This document shows, piece by piece, positions 9,667-18,321 of a stretch of 38,562 nt of DNA. The notes below the pieces were generated by a model. It searched no databases, had not been told where the DNA came from, and worked only from the letters and a program-made list of their open reading frames with translations. Each line of letters begins with the position of its first letter. Positions within the stretch are counted from its first letter, which is position 1. The stretch spans positions 1 through 38,562 of the forward strand of contig JAQBRE010000006.1 in assembly GCA_028286605.1 (NCBI GenBank), written 5' to 3'. This stretch comes from Parcubacteria group bacterium (GTDB taxonomy: Bacteria > Patescibacteriota > Minisyncoccia > Phycocordibacterales > Phycocordibacteraceae). The translations under genes and the position numbers were made by a program.

Positions 9667-9729
9667 GGAAAAAGAGCAGGGAATCCCCCGACGAGCCTAC
9701 GCCTGACGCGCAATGCTATAATCCTGCAT

Positions 9730-10977
9730 ATGGACCTGGTTAAAGATCTTACCGCACGCGGCCTTATAGAACATACCTCTGCCGATCTTCCCGTCATTCT
9801 GGGGAAGAAGCGCACCGTGTATCTAGGCGTGGACCCGAGCGCGGACTCGATGCATGCCGGCCACCTGATGGTGGTGCTTACGATGCGTCGTCTTGCACAG
9901 GACGGTCATAAGATCATATTGCTCGTGGGCGGCGGTACCGGCATGATCGGCGACCCGCGCGAAAGCGGCGAGCGTCAGCTCGCCGACAAGAAGGTAATCG
10001 ATCGTAACAAGAAAGCGCTCAAGGCACAGATGCAGCAGATCGTCGGCACGAAAGTGAAGCTCGTCGATAACGCAGACTGGCTGCTTAAGATTAAGCTCGT
10101 CGATTTCCTCCGTGACATCGGCAAGCATTTCACCGTGAACGAGCTCATCAAGCGAGACATCATCAAACGCCGTCTTGATAATCCGGACGACAGCATTTCA
10201 TACACCGAGTTCGCATACAGCCTTCTTCAGGGGTATGACTATTTCGTATTGAACCAGAAATATAAGGTTGACCTGCAGATCGGCGCGTCGGACCAGTGGA
10301 CGAACATTCTTTCAGGCGTTGAGCTCATTCGTCGCAAGCTTGGCAAGGAAGCGTTCGCGCTCTGCACGCCGCTCGTTACAGATGCGAACGGAAAGAAATT
10401 CGGCAAGAGCGAAGGGAACGCCGTCTGGCTTGCGGCTTCGAAGACGTCACCCTTCACCTTCTACCAGTTCTGGTTGAATCAGCCGGACACGAATGTCGAA
10501 CGGTATCTGAAATTCTTCACCTTCATGCCGGTGATGGAGATTGATGCGCTCTGCGAACTGCATCGCCGCAACCCAGGACGCCGTGATGCGCAGCGCATGC
10601 TTGCGCGCTTGGTTACAGAATTGGTACATGGGAAAGATGCGGCGATGCGCAGCATCGCCGTCTCGGAAGCACTCTATGGCGAGCGTGAACTCAGCTCGCT
10701 TTCTCCGGAAGAACGTATGATGATTCTTTCTGAAGCGCCATCTCTTAAGATCACGCAGGCACAGCTCACCGAAGGGTACAGCGTCGTAGACGCCCTCATC
10801 GGCAGCAGCCTCGCTCCTTCCAAAGGAGAGGCGAAGCGGCTTGTCGAAGGGAATGGTGTTTCTCTTAATGATGAGAAAGTTGAGTCAGTAGACGCACAGC
10901 TCGCATCTGAACACTTCCAGAACGGACTGGCACTTCTCAAGCGTGGCAAGCAGTTAGCTGTGCTTTCGCTCTCATAA
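9730..10977 (+). CDS. tyrS: Tyrosyl-tRNA synthetase
   Basis: TVYLGVDPSADSMHAGHLM, KFGKSEGNAVWL, C-terminal S4 domain. Confidence 0.97.
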   Translation: MDLVKDLTARGLIEHTSADLPVILGKKRTVYLGVDPSADSMHAGHLMVVLTMRRLAQDGHKIILLVGGGTGMIGDPRESGERQLADKKVIDRNKKALKAQMQQIVGTKVKLVDNADWLLKIKLVDFLRDIGKHFTVNELIKRDIIKRRLDNPDDSISYTEFAYSLLQGYDYFVLNQKYKVDLQIGASDQWTNILSGVELIRRKLGKEAFALCTPLVTDANGKKFGKSEGNAVWLAASKTSPFTFYQFWLNQPDTNVERYLKFFTFMPVMEIDALCELHRRNPGRRDAQRMLARLVTELVHGKDAAMRSIAVSEALYGERELSSLSPEERMMILSEAPSLKITQAQLTEGYSVVDALIGSSLAPSKGEAKRLVEGNGVSLNDEKVESVDAQLASEHFQNGLALLKRGKQLAVLSLS

Positions 10978-11040
10978 AATTCAGTTTTTCTTTAGAACTA
11001 TTTTAAATAGTTTTGACCACTGATTTGCCATACTTGGCGA

Positions 11041-11694
11041 ATGAGGCAACCAGCAGCAATCTCTCCAGACAAGCAGCATGCAGTCATCAGCCTGTACGAA
11101 GGTGGGATGAGCGCTCCTATGCTTGCACAATATTTTGCAGTGAGCCTTGGAGCGATTTACTATGTTCTTCGCCATAACAATATTCCGCGTAGGACGAAAG
11201 AGCACAGTAATTCTATTCGCTTCGAAGCGTTGCCACTTTCATATGAGATAAAGACAGATCTCACCCCGGAAGAAGAGAGGCTCAAGATTGCCGCAGTCAT
11301 GCTGTATTGGGCTGAAGGATACAACGTTGGAAAAGGTGTGGTTGATTTTTGTAACTCTGATCCGGATATGGTGGTTTTGTTTTGGAAATTCCTTTCTACT
11401 GTTTGCAATGTAGACAAGAGCCGTGTACGAATGAAGCTCTATTGCTATGAAGGACAGGATATTCCTTCGATTCTTCAGTTTTGGAGCACCTTGCTTTCTA
11501 TACCTGAGGAGCAGTTCACCAAACCCTATATAAAGAAGCAGGCTGAGCCTGGCCCACGAGGGCCAGGCATGATTCACGGCCTTGTACATGTTCGGTATTG
11601 TGATACAAAGTTATTACGTCAGATACTTGTCTGGATAGATGAATATCGTGTCGAATGCGTCGGTGGCAGAGCGGTCAATTGCGAGCGGCTGTAA
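11041..11694 (+). CDS. Putative HTH DNA-binding protein, possibly homing-endonuclease-like; 3' end overlaps tRNA-Tyr
   Basis: N-terminal HTH-like segment (MSAPMLAQYFAVSLGAIYYVLRHNNIPRR) and AAVMLYWAEGYNVGKGVVDFCNSDPDMVVLFWKFL; the family call is inference. Confidence 0.6.
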   Translation: MRQPAAISPDKQHAVISLYEGGMSAPMLAQYFAVSLGAIYYVLRHNNIPRRTKEHSNSIRFEALPLSYEIKTDLTPEEERLKIAAVMLYWAEGYNVGKGVVDFCNSDPDMVVLFWKFLSTVCNVDKSRVRMKLYCYEGQDIPSILQFWSTLLSIPEEQFTKPYIKKQAEPGPRGPGMIHGLVHVRYCDTKLLRQILVWIDEYRVECVGGRAVNCERL

Positions 11695-11742
11695 CCCGCT
11701 TGACTTCGGTCTACGAAGGTTCGAATCCTTCCCGGCGCACCA
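11657..11742 (+). tRNA. tRNA-Tyr (anticodon GTA), CCA encoded
   Basis: GCGTCGG/CCGGCGC acceptor, AGCGG-CTGTAAC-CCGCT anticodon arm, long variable arm, GAAGG-TTCGAAT-CCTTC T-arm, 3' ACCA. Confidence 0.95.
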
Positions 11743-11745
11743 GAG

Positions 11746-11780
11746 AAAACAGCAAGCCTTCGGCTTGCTGTTTTCATTTA
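11746..11780 (+). terminator. Intrinsic terminator after tRNA-Tyr
   Basis: AAAACAGCAAGCCTTCGGCTTGCTGTTTTCATTT. Confidence 0.9.
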
Positions 11781-11840
11781 ATATAGTAAAATATTTGAAC
11801 GGCCAATTTGGGTCGTTGTACATTTTTGGGGAGCACACAC

Positions 11841-12386
11841 GTGAGCAAGAGATTCTACCAAACGGCCGAAGGTCGGAAACGTCTGCTCGACGAGATGGGG
11901 ACACTGCGTTTGCTCGAGAAGAAACTCGAGCAGCAGCGCGCAAAGCGCCAGGGCGCTTTGGGACGCGGTCAGTCCAATGAAGATCCTGAGGGTAGCGAGC
12001 TCGATAACGATCTCGCTGCCTGCATCGGTCGCATGGACGAAATCGCCGAAACCTTCAAGAACAGCCACGGCACGACCGCGCCTGTTCCCACGAACAAGAA
12101 GCAGGTCGAGCTCGGGAGCATCGTTACGATCCGCAAATATGCGAACGAAGCCGACGAGAAAGGCACGGTCTATCGCTTCCAGCTCGTCGGTCACGGCGAA
12201 GGCGATACGAAAGGCTGCAGTTCGGGCCCGAATCCCGGCTTGCCGCTCATCAGCTACACCTGTCCGTTGGGCAGCGCTGTCCTGCGGAAACGCGCCGGCC
12301 GCAGTTATGAGGTGAATGGAAAGGATTTCGACCTCGTGTCGATTGAACTTCCGAACAACCCCAAACAGGCAGCCAACGCCGCCTAA
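11841..12386 (+). CDS. GreA/GreB-like transcript cleavage factor paralog, divergent
   Basis: GTG start at 11841 with upstream GGGGAG. Coiled coil with acidic tip (SNEDPEGSELDND) and C-terminal domain (LGSIVTIRKYANEADEKGTVYRFQLVG...LGSAVLRKRAGRSYEVNGKDFDLVSIE). Confidence 0.65.
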   Translation: MSKRFYQTAEGRKRLLDEMGTLRLLEKKLEQQRAKRQGALGRGQSNEDPEGSELDNDLAACIGRMDEIAETFKNSHGTTAPVPTNKKQVELGSIVTIRKYANEADEKGTVYRFQLVGHGEGDTKGCSSGPNPGLPLISYTCPLGSAVLRKRAGRSYEVNGKDFDLVSIELPNNPKQAANAA

Positions 12387-12410
12387 CCGGCCCAGAAGGG
12401 TCACACCAAC

Positions 12411-12446
12411 GCGCCGCGAACCCTAGGGTTCGCGGCGTTTTCTTTT
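12411..12446 (+). terminator. Intrinsic terminator
   Basis: CGCCGCGAACCCTAGGGTTCGCGGCGTTTTCTTTT. Confidence 0.9.
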
Positions 12447-12483
12447 ACTCCATTCTTTCCTCCTGCTGTGCTATCGTATTTTC

Positions 12484-13455
12484 ATGAACCAAGGCACGCC
12501 CGTTCTCCTCTCCGGCATCAAGCCGACCGGCGAGATCCATATCGGCAACTATTTCGGCGCAATCAAGCAGCTGGTGGATCTTCTCAACACCGGCGAATAT
12601 CGGGGCTATATTTTTATCGCTGATTATCACGCGCTCAACTTCGTACAGGATGCTGCAGAGATGAAGCGCCTCACGCGCGAGCTCGCCCTCACGTACCTTG
12701 CCTGCGGCCTTGATCCTGAAAAGGTCGTGCTCTTCAAGCAGTCTGATGTCTCTGCACATACCGAGCTTGCGTGGATCTTCGATACCATAACCACGATGCC
12801 GTATCTCATGCGCGCACATGCGTTCAAGGATGCAGAAGCGAAGAATAAGGAGATCAGTGTTGGAAGCTTCAACTATCCGATGCTCATGGCGGCAGATATC
12901 CTTCTGTATGACGCCGCAGTGGTACCGGTGGGGCAGGATCAGAAGCAGCACATCGAATACGCACGCGACACCGCTGAGAAGTTCAATCGCATCTTCGCAA
13001 AAGAAAACGAAGGTACCTTCGTGCTACCGAAGCCGCACATAATGCCCGACGTCGCTATTGTTCCCGGAACAGACGGACAGAAAATGTCTAAAAGTTATGG
13101 AAACACGATTCCGCTATTTGCATCACGCGAAGTGCTCACGGAGAAGGTCATGGGAATCGTCACGGATTCCGGTGGCGACCGTCCTGAAAACGTCTACGCG
13201 ATTCATCGCCTCATAAAGAGCGAAGCCGAGCTCGCACCGATATACGAAGAGCATAAAGGGAAGTACAAGGCACTCAAGGAAGCGCTTATCGAAGACCTCG
13301 ATGCCTTCATCGCTCCGATGCGCGAACAGTATGAAGCGCTTTCGCAGGACAGCGCATTTGTTGATGCAGTACTAGAGAAGGGCGGCGAAGCCGCCCGCCA
13401 AGCTGCGAACACGAAGATGGCAGCCGTTCGTAAAGCGATTGGTGTTTCAGCGTAA
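12484..13455 (+). CDS. trpS: Tryptophanyl-tRNA synthetase
   Basis: SGIKPTGEIHIGNYFGAIKQ and KMSKSYGNTI. Confidence 0.98.
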   Translation: MNQGTPVLLSGIKPTGEIHIGNYFGAIKQLVDLLNTGEYRGYIFIADYHALNFVQDAAEMKRLTRELALTYLACGLDPEKVVLFKQSDVSAHTELAWIFDTITTMPYLMRAHAFKDAEAKNKEISVGSFNYPMLMAADILLYDAAVVPVGQDQKQHIEYARDTAEKFNRIFAKENEGTFVLPKPHIMPDVAIVPGTDGQKMSKSYGNTIPLFASREVLTEKVMGIVTDSGGDRPENVYAIHRLIKSEAELAPIYEEHKGKYKALKEALIEDLDAFIAPMREQYEALSQDSAFVDAVLEKGGEAARQAANTKMAAVRKAIGVSA

Positions 13456-13498
13456 TTTCTTATATAGTTTGGCGGGTTAGAACGAAAGGAACTCTTGT

Positions 13499-13696
13499 AT
13501 GCAAGAGAATTTAGTTACGTCGCGTGTCGACCCGCTCGACGGATTCACACTTCACGATACAGAGATTGGAATCTTCATCAATGACGAAAATCTCAGGAGA
13601 TGCCAGGAAAACCGCCCGCTCATCAGCCAAGTTCTGAAGATTCCTGGGGCTGGCCCACGGCCCGGCTACATCTCGACCATCCTTGTTTTCGAATAG
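13499..13696 (+). CDS. Small hypothetical protein, 65 aa
   Basis: AAAGGA Shine-Dalgarno-like sequence before the ATG, upstream TATAGT, strong terminator immediately after. Confidence 0.5.
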   Translation: MQENLVTSRVDPLDGFTLHDTEIGIFINDENLRRCQENRPLISQVLKIPGAGPRPGYISTILVFE

Positions 13697-13701
13697 CGAA
13701 G

Positions 13702-13735
13702 CGCCCGCGCAAAACCAGCGCGGGCGTGCTACTTT
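13702..13735 (+). terminator. Intrinsic terminator
   Basis: CGCCCGCGC-AAAACCA-GCGCGGGCG followed by a short T-containing tail. Confidence 0.6.
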
Positions 13736-13743
13736 ATATGCAT

Positions 13744-15162
13744 ATGACAGAGGAATCTGGGCGCATTCTTATAGGCGAGCTTAGCTCGCACGCAGGCGAG
13801 ACCGTAACCATCCAAGGCTGGGTGGACGTGCGTCGTGATCAGGGAAAACTGGTCTTCTTCGACTTCCGCGATATGACCGGCACGGTACAGGGTGTCGTCC
13901 TGCCAGGTGACGAGGCGCTCATGGAAATTGCCAAGAGCATCCGCAGCGAATTCGTCGTCTCGATAGAAGGTATCGTGAACAAGCGTCCTGAAAAGAACGT
14001 GCAAGCCGATCGCGTGAACGGCGACATCGAGCTCGAGATAAAAGGAATCGAAGTATTGAACGAATCAGAACCGATGCCGTTCGATATCGGTTCTGACACG
14101 ATCGGCATCGATGAGTCTGCTCGCCTCAAGCATCGCTATGTGGACCTTCGTTCCGCACGCATGCAACGCAACATTCGCATGCGCAGCGAATTCATCCAGC
14201 GTTGCCGTGCATTCCTCTTCGACCGTAAGTTCACGGAAATTGAAACACCGCTTCTCACTGAATCAACACCGGAAGGTTCGCGCGATTTCGTCGTGCCTTC
14301 ACGCCTGAACCCAGGAAAGTTCTACGCGCTTCCGCAGTCTCCGCAACAGTACAAGCAGCTCCTTATGACCGGCGGCTTCGAGCGATACTTCCAGATAGCG
14401 CGCGCCGTTCGCGATGAAGACCTTCGTGCAGACCGCGGCTTCGAGCACACGCAGATCGACATGGAAATGTCTTTCGTATCAATGGAAGACGTCATGAACA
14501 CTGTCGAGGCGATGATAACGAAGAGCGTTGAAGACATGGGCTTCACCATTAAGCAGAAGCCATTTCCGCGCATTTCATACAAGGACGCGATGGAGAAATA
14601 CGGCGCAGACAAATTCGACATGCGCACCGAAGAAGATAAGGCGAACGGCATCCTTGCCTACGCATGGGTGGTGAACTTTCCATTCTTCGAGAAGACTGAC
14701 GACGGAAAGTGGACCTTCACTCATAACCCGTTCTCGATGCCGATTCCGGAACATCTTGAGTGGCTCATGAAAGGGGAGCACATCGAAGATATCCTTACGA
14801 CGCAGTACGACCTTGTTTGCAACGGATTCGAAGCCGGAGGAGGTTCTGTCCGTGCACACAAGCCGGAAATCCTTCGCGCCACATACGCAGCGATGGGATA
14901 TAGCGAAGAGGAGACCGAGGCGAGTGTCGGCCATATGCTCGAAGCGTTCAAATACGGAACACCTCCGCACGGCGGTATCGCGCTCGGCGTTGAACGTAAC
15001 CTGATGAATCTCACTGGCGAAGACATGCTGCGCGAAGTGCAGGCATTCCCGATGACCCGTGGCGGTCAGACCGCAGTGATGAACGCACCGAAGCCGCTTG
15101 CAGAGAAACAGCTGAAGGAACTCGGTATCCAAGTGCGGCCGCAGAAGGGAGACAAATCCTAA
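13744..15162 (+). CDS. aspS: Aspartyl-tRNA synthetase lacking the GAD insertion domain
   Basis: ATG at 13738 or 13744. OB-fold (VTIQGWVDVRRDQGKLVFFDFRD); class II motifs (FTEIETPLLTESTPEGSRDF, RYFQIARAVRDEDLRADR, GIALGVERNLM). Confidence 0.93.
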   Translation: MTEESGRILIGELSSHAGETVTIQGWVDVRRDQGKLVFFDFRDMTGTVQGVVLPGDEALMEIAKSIRSEFVVSIEGIVNKRPEKNVQADRVNGDIELEIKGIEVLNESEPMPFDIGSDTIGIDESARLKHRYVDLRSARMQRNIRMRSEFIQRCRAFLFDRKFTEIETPLLTESTPEGSRDFVVPSRLNPGKFYALPQSPQQYKQLLMTGGFERYFQIARAVRDEDLRADRGFEHTQIDMEMSFVSMEDVMNTVEAMITKSVEDMGFTIKQKPFPRISYKDAMEKYGADKFDMRTEEDKANGILAYAWVVNFPFFEKTDDGKWTFTHNPFSMPIPEHLEWLMKGEHIEDILTTQYDLVCNGFEAGGGSVRAHKPEILRATYAAMGYSEEETEASVGHMLEAFKYGTPPHGGIALGVERNLMNLTGEDMLREVQAFPMTRGGQTAVMNAPKPLAEKQLKELGIQVRPQKGDKS

Positions 15163-15165
15163 CCT

Positions 15166-16587
15166 ATGAAACTCGTCTTCTCTAAGAAATCGATAGATGA
15201 GGCACCGAAGACGCATACACGCATCCGTCTTACGGAAGAAGCACGAAGCGCAAAGCGCCTCGTACGCGAGAACGGAGTGGACACGATCGAGATCGGCGCA
15301 GGCAAGGGAAGCGAAATGGATCTCCACAAGTTCGTTACGCTCTGTCGTTCGATCGTAAACACCGCTAAGCAGCAGAAGGCGAAGAAGATTGTCATTCAGT
15401 TTGATCGCTCGCCACAGCTTTTCGGAAACCTTCAGCACCTTACGCCGGAACAGGTCTCACAGATCGCCGCAGAGAATTATGAGATGGCGAACTTCGAGTT
15501 CCGTTCATTCAAGACGAAGCCGAAAGAAGGGTGGACTGAAGTTGAAGAAATCCTTCTTTGCGGCGCTTCGTCGCCCTCGATTGAAACAGCTGCTAAGCGT
15601 GGACAGATAATCGGACAAGAAGTGAATGCCTGCCGTGAGCTTTCAAATACGCCGGGCGGTAGCATGACGCCGCGCATGCTCGCTACTGCAGCAAAGAAAG
15701 CCGTAACCGGCCTTCCCGTTACCGTGCAGACGCTCGGACGCGCCCAAATAGAGAAGCTCGGCATGGGCCTGCTTGCTGGCGTGGGCGCCGGTTCGAATAA
15801 CGAACTGACCTTTACGATACTCGAATACAAAGGCGGCTCGGCAAGCGGCAAACCGATCGTTCTTGCTGGAAAAGGAATCACGTTCGACTCAGGCGGTCTT
15901 AATATAAAGCCATCTCAGCACATCTACGAAATGCATATGGATATGTCCGGTGCTGCATCGGTCATTCACACGGTTGCACTCGCGGCGAAACTGAAGCTTA
16001 AGAAGAATGTTATCGGCCTCGTTCCTGCTGCAGAGAACATGCTCGGACCGAACGCGACGCGCCCTGGAGATATTCATACCTCGCTTTCGGGAAAGACTGT
16101 CGAGGTGACAGACACGGATGCAGAAGGACGTCTGATTCTTGCAGATGCCATTACTTATGCGAAACGTTTCAAGCCTGGCGTCGTCATCGACATCGCGACG
16201 CTTACTGGTGCGGTGCTTTCTGCGCTCGGCCTCTACGCGAGCGGACTCATGACACGTGACGACGCGCTCAGTGAGAAAATCAGAGCGCTTGGCGAAGTGA
16301 GTGGAGATTATGTATGGCCGCTGCCGCTCTGGGATGAATACGAAGATGTCGTTAAGGGCACGTTCGCAGATCTACAGAACTATCCGTTGGGAGGGCCGGG
16401 CCGGTATGGTGGCGCGACCGGCGCAGGCATGTTCCTCTGGCAGTTTGCCAAAGAGCTCGACTGCCCGTGGGCGCATCTCGATATCGCTTCTCGTATGACG
16501 AGCGCACCCGGTGATGAGCTCGCGAAGGGCGCCGCAGGCGCCCCGGTCCGCCTCCTCCTTTCATTCATCGAAGCATGGAACTCATAG
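15166..16587 (+). CDS. Leucyl aminopeptidase, peptidase M17 family
   Basis: GKGITFDSGGLNIKPS and VTDTDAEGRLILADAITYA. Confidence 0.95.
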   Translation: MKLVFSKKSIDEAPKTHTRIRLTEEARSAKRLVRENGVDTIEIGAGKGSEMDLHKFVTLCRSIVNTAKQQKAKKIVIQFDRSPQLFGNLQHLTPEQVSQIAAENYEMANFEFRSFKTKPKEGWTEVEEILLCGASSPSIETAAKRGQIIGQEVNACRELSNTPGGSMTPRMLATAAKKAVTGLPVTVQTLGRAQIEKLGMGLLAGVGAGSNNELTFTILEYKGGSASGKPIVLAGKGITFDSGGLNIKPSQHIYEMHMDMSGAASVIHTVALAAKLKLKKNVIGLVPAAENMLGPNATRPGDIHTSLSGKTVEVTDTDAEGRLILADAITYAKRFKPGVVIDIATLTGAVLSALGLYASGLMTRDDALSEKIRALGEVSGDYVWPLPLWDEYEDVVKGTFADLQNYPLGGPGRYGGATGAGMFLWQFAKELDCPWAHLDIASRMTSAPGDELAKGAAGAPVRLLLSFIEAWNS

Positions 16588-17333
16588 AAGAACTCGGAAC
16601 AGGCAGTGCAGCACGCGCACCCTTCATCATTCAGGCAAGCGGCCACGAAGGCCCGCTCGAGCTGATCCTCGAACTCATCGAGAAGCGAAAGCTGCATGTA
16701 AATGAGCTTTCGCTTTCGCAGGTGACGGACGATTTCATAACGTATGTACGTTCGCACGAAGCGTTCCCGATGGAAGATGCGACGAATTTCATCGGCGTTG
16801 CCGCAACGCTGCTTTTAATAAAATCCCGTTCGCTCATCCCTGAGCTCGAGCTCTCCACTGAAGAAGAGGAAGACGTCGACGATCTAAAGCGTCGTCTTGA
16901 ACAGTATGAGAAGGCGCGCGAAGCAGCACGCGCGCTTGCACAGCTGTTCGGACGCAACGTGATGGTCTCTGCCGGAGAGAAAATACCTGAACCGATGTTC
17001 AGCCCGAGCCGCGACTTCACCCTTGAAGCGATAGAACGCGCGCTCACGGATGCGCTCACCGCACTCGAGAAAGAAGAGAAGCTTCCGGAAGTGCGCGTCC
17101 GCCCGACCATCTCGCTTGAAGAAGTGATGGACAGCCTGAAGCTTCGCGTACAGCGCGCCGTGACGCTTTCATTCAAGGAGTTCGCCGGAGAGAAAGCAGA
17201 GCGTGTAGAGATGATCGTTTCATTCCTCGCGCTTCTTGAGCTCGTGAAGCAGGGCAGCGTAGACGCTGCCCAATACGATGCGTTCGGCGACATTCGCATC
17301 ACGAACACCGCGACCGACCTTCCGCGCTACTAA
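16575..17333 (+). CDS. scpA: Segregation and condensation protein A
   Basis: FEGPLELILELIEKRKL-like motif (HEGPLELILELIEKRKLHVNELSLSQVTDDFITYV); scpB downstream. Confidence 0.9.
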   Translation: MELIEELGTGSAARAPFIIQASGHEGPLELILELIEKRKLHVNELSLSQVTDDFITYVRSHEAFPMEDATNFIGVAATLLLIKSRSLIPELELSTEEEEDVDDLKRRLEQYEKAREAARALAQLFGRNVMVSAGEKIPEPMFSPSRDFTLEAIERALTDALTALEKEEKLPEVRVRPTISLEEVMDSLKLRVQRAVTLSFKEFAGEKAERVEMIVSFLALLELVKQGSVDAAQYDAFGDIRITNTATDLPRY

Positions 17334-17337
17334 ATAC

Positions 17338-17367
17338 TTGACAAAATGTCTATATGTAGTGTATAGT
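17338..17367 (+). promoter_or_regulatory. Sigma70-like promoter
   Basis: TTGACA (17338-17343), 18 bp, TATAGT (17362-17367). Confidence 0.7.
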
Positions 17368-17406
17368 CATTGCAAAGCTCATTCACACCAACGTTTGGAG
17401 AAACAC

Positions 17407-17631
17407 ATGCTTCACGGCCTGAAAGTACTCATCGCAAGTTTGGCGCTGCTCATCCTGTCGCTCGGCTACATCATCTGCGGCGCCTACGGCATGCTGAAGT
17501 GGAACGAATATCTGATGGGACTCTCGTTCATCGGATTCGTTGCCGGCGGCATCTGTTTCCTCGTCTGGTTCATCAGAGCGAACTGGCAGTACAAGCTCTA
17601 TCAGAGCAAGCAATCCCGCCCGCATTCCTGA
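17407..17631 (+). CDS. Small two-TM membrane protein, 74 aa
   Basis: ATG at 17407 with GGAG Shine-Dalgarno; two hydrophobic helices. Confidence 0.65.
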   Translation: MLHGLKVLIASLALLILSLGYIICGAYGMLKWNEYLMGLSFIGFVAGGICFLVWFIRANWQYKLYQSKQSRPHS

Positions 17632-17760
17632 AACGGAAAAGGCGAGACGAAATGAGAGCGCACGACCCTAACCGGTACGGCGCTCTTTTCTTTTATACGC
17701 TGGACATTCCCACAAAATATAGCTTCTCTAGGCCTCGATTCTGCGCTATTGTGGGTAGAT

Positions 17761-18321
17761 ATGGCGCTTTCCCCCGCAGCGACCCTTGAGGCCACACTCT
17801 TCGCATCTGGCGAACCGATGACAAAGAAGCGCCTAGGCGCCCTTTTAGGCGTTTCTGGGGACCTTCTGGAGGCTGGTTTGAGCGAGTTGGCGAAGAATCT
17901 GCATGGTCGCGGTTTGGCCCTTATCGACACTGGAGAAGAGGTGGAATTGCGCACCTCACCTGATGCCGCAGAGATAGTTAAGAAGCTCCGCGAAGCGGAG
18001 CTTTCAAGGGACCTCGGAAAGGCAAGCCTGGAGACTCTCGCGATTATTTTATACAAAGGCGGCGCAACTCGCAGCGATGTGGACTGGGTACGTGGCGTGA
18101 ACTCGACGGCAGCGATCCGTTCGCTCCTTCTGCGCGGATTAGTTGAGCGAAGCGAAGATACTACCGATCGCCGTCGTGCACGATACACCGCAACGGTTGA
18201 TGCGCTCGCGCATCTTGGCGTTTCGAACAAGGAAGACTTGCCGCGCTATGCCGAGTTCCAGGCAACATTCGCAGGACAAGATGCGGCGCGCGGCGCCGCA
18301 GAAGACGCAGAGCTTTCATGA
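17761..18321 (+). CDS. scpB: Segregation and condensation protein B
   Basis: LEATLFASGEPMTKKRLGALLG...LETLAIILYKGGATRSDVDWVRGVNSTAAIRSLLLRGLVE. Confidence 0.93.
   Translation: MALSPAATLEATLFASGEPMTKKRLGALLGVSGDLLEAGLSELAKNLHGRGLALIDTGEEVELRTSPDAAEIVKKLREAELSRDLGKASLETLAIILYKGGATRSDVDWVRGVNSTAAIRSLLLRGLVERSEDTTDRRRARYTATVDALAHLGVSNKEDLPRYAEFQATFAGQDAARGAAEDAELS

Noticed and set aside
11614-11943. ORFs across tRNA-Tyr (11614-11943 minus and 11639-11980 plus)
   Set aside because: They cross the tRNA and its terminator; no protein motifs.
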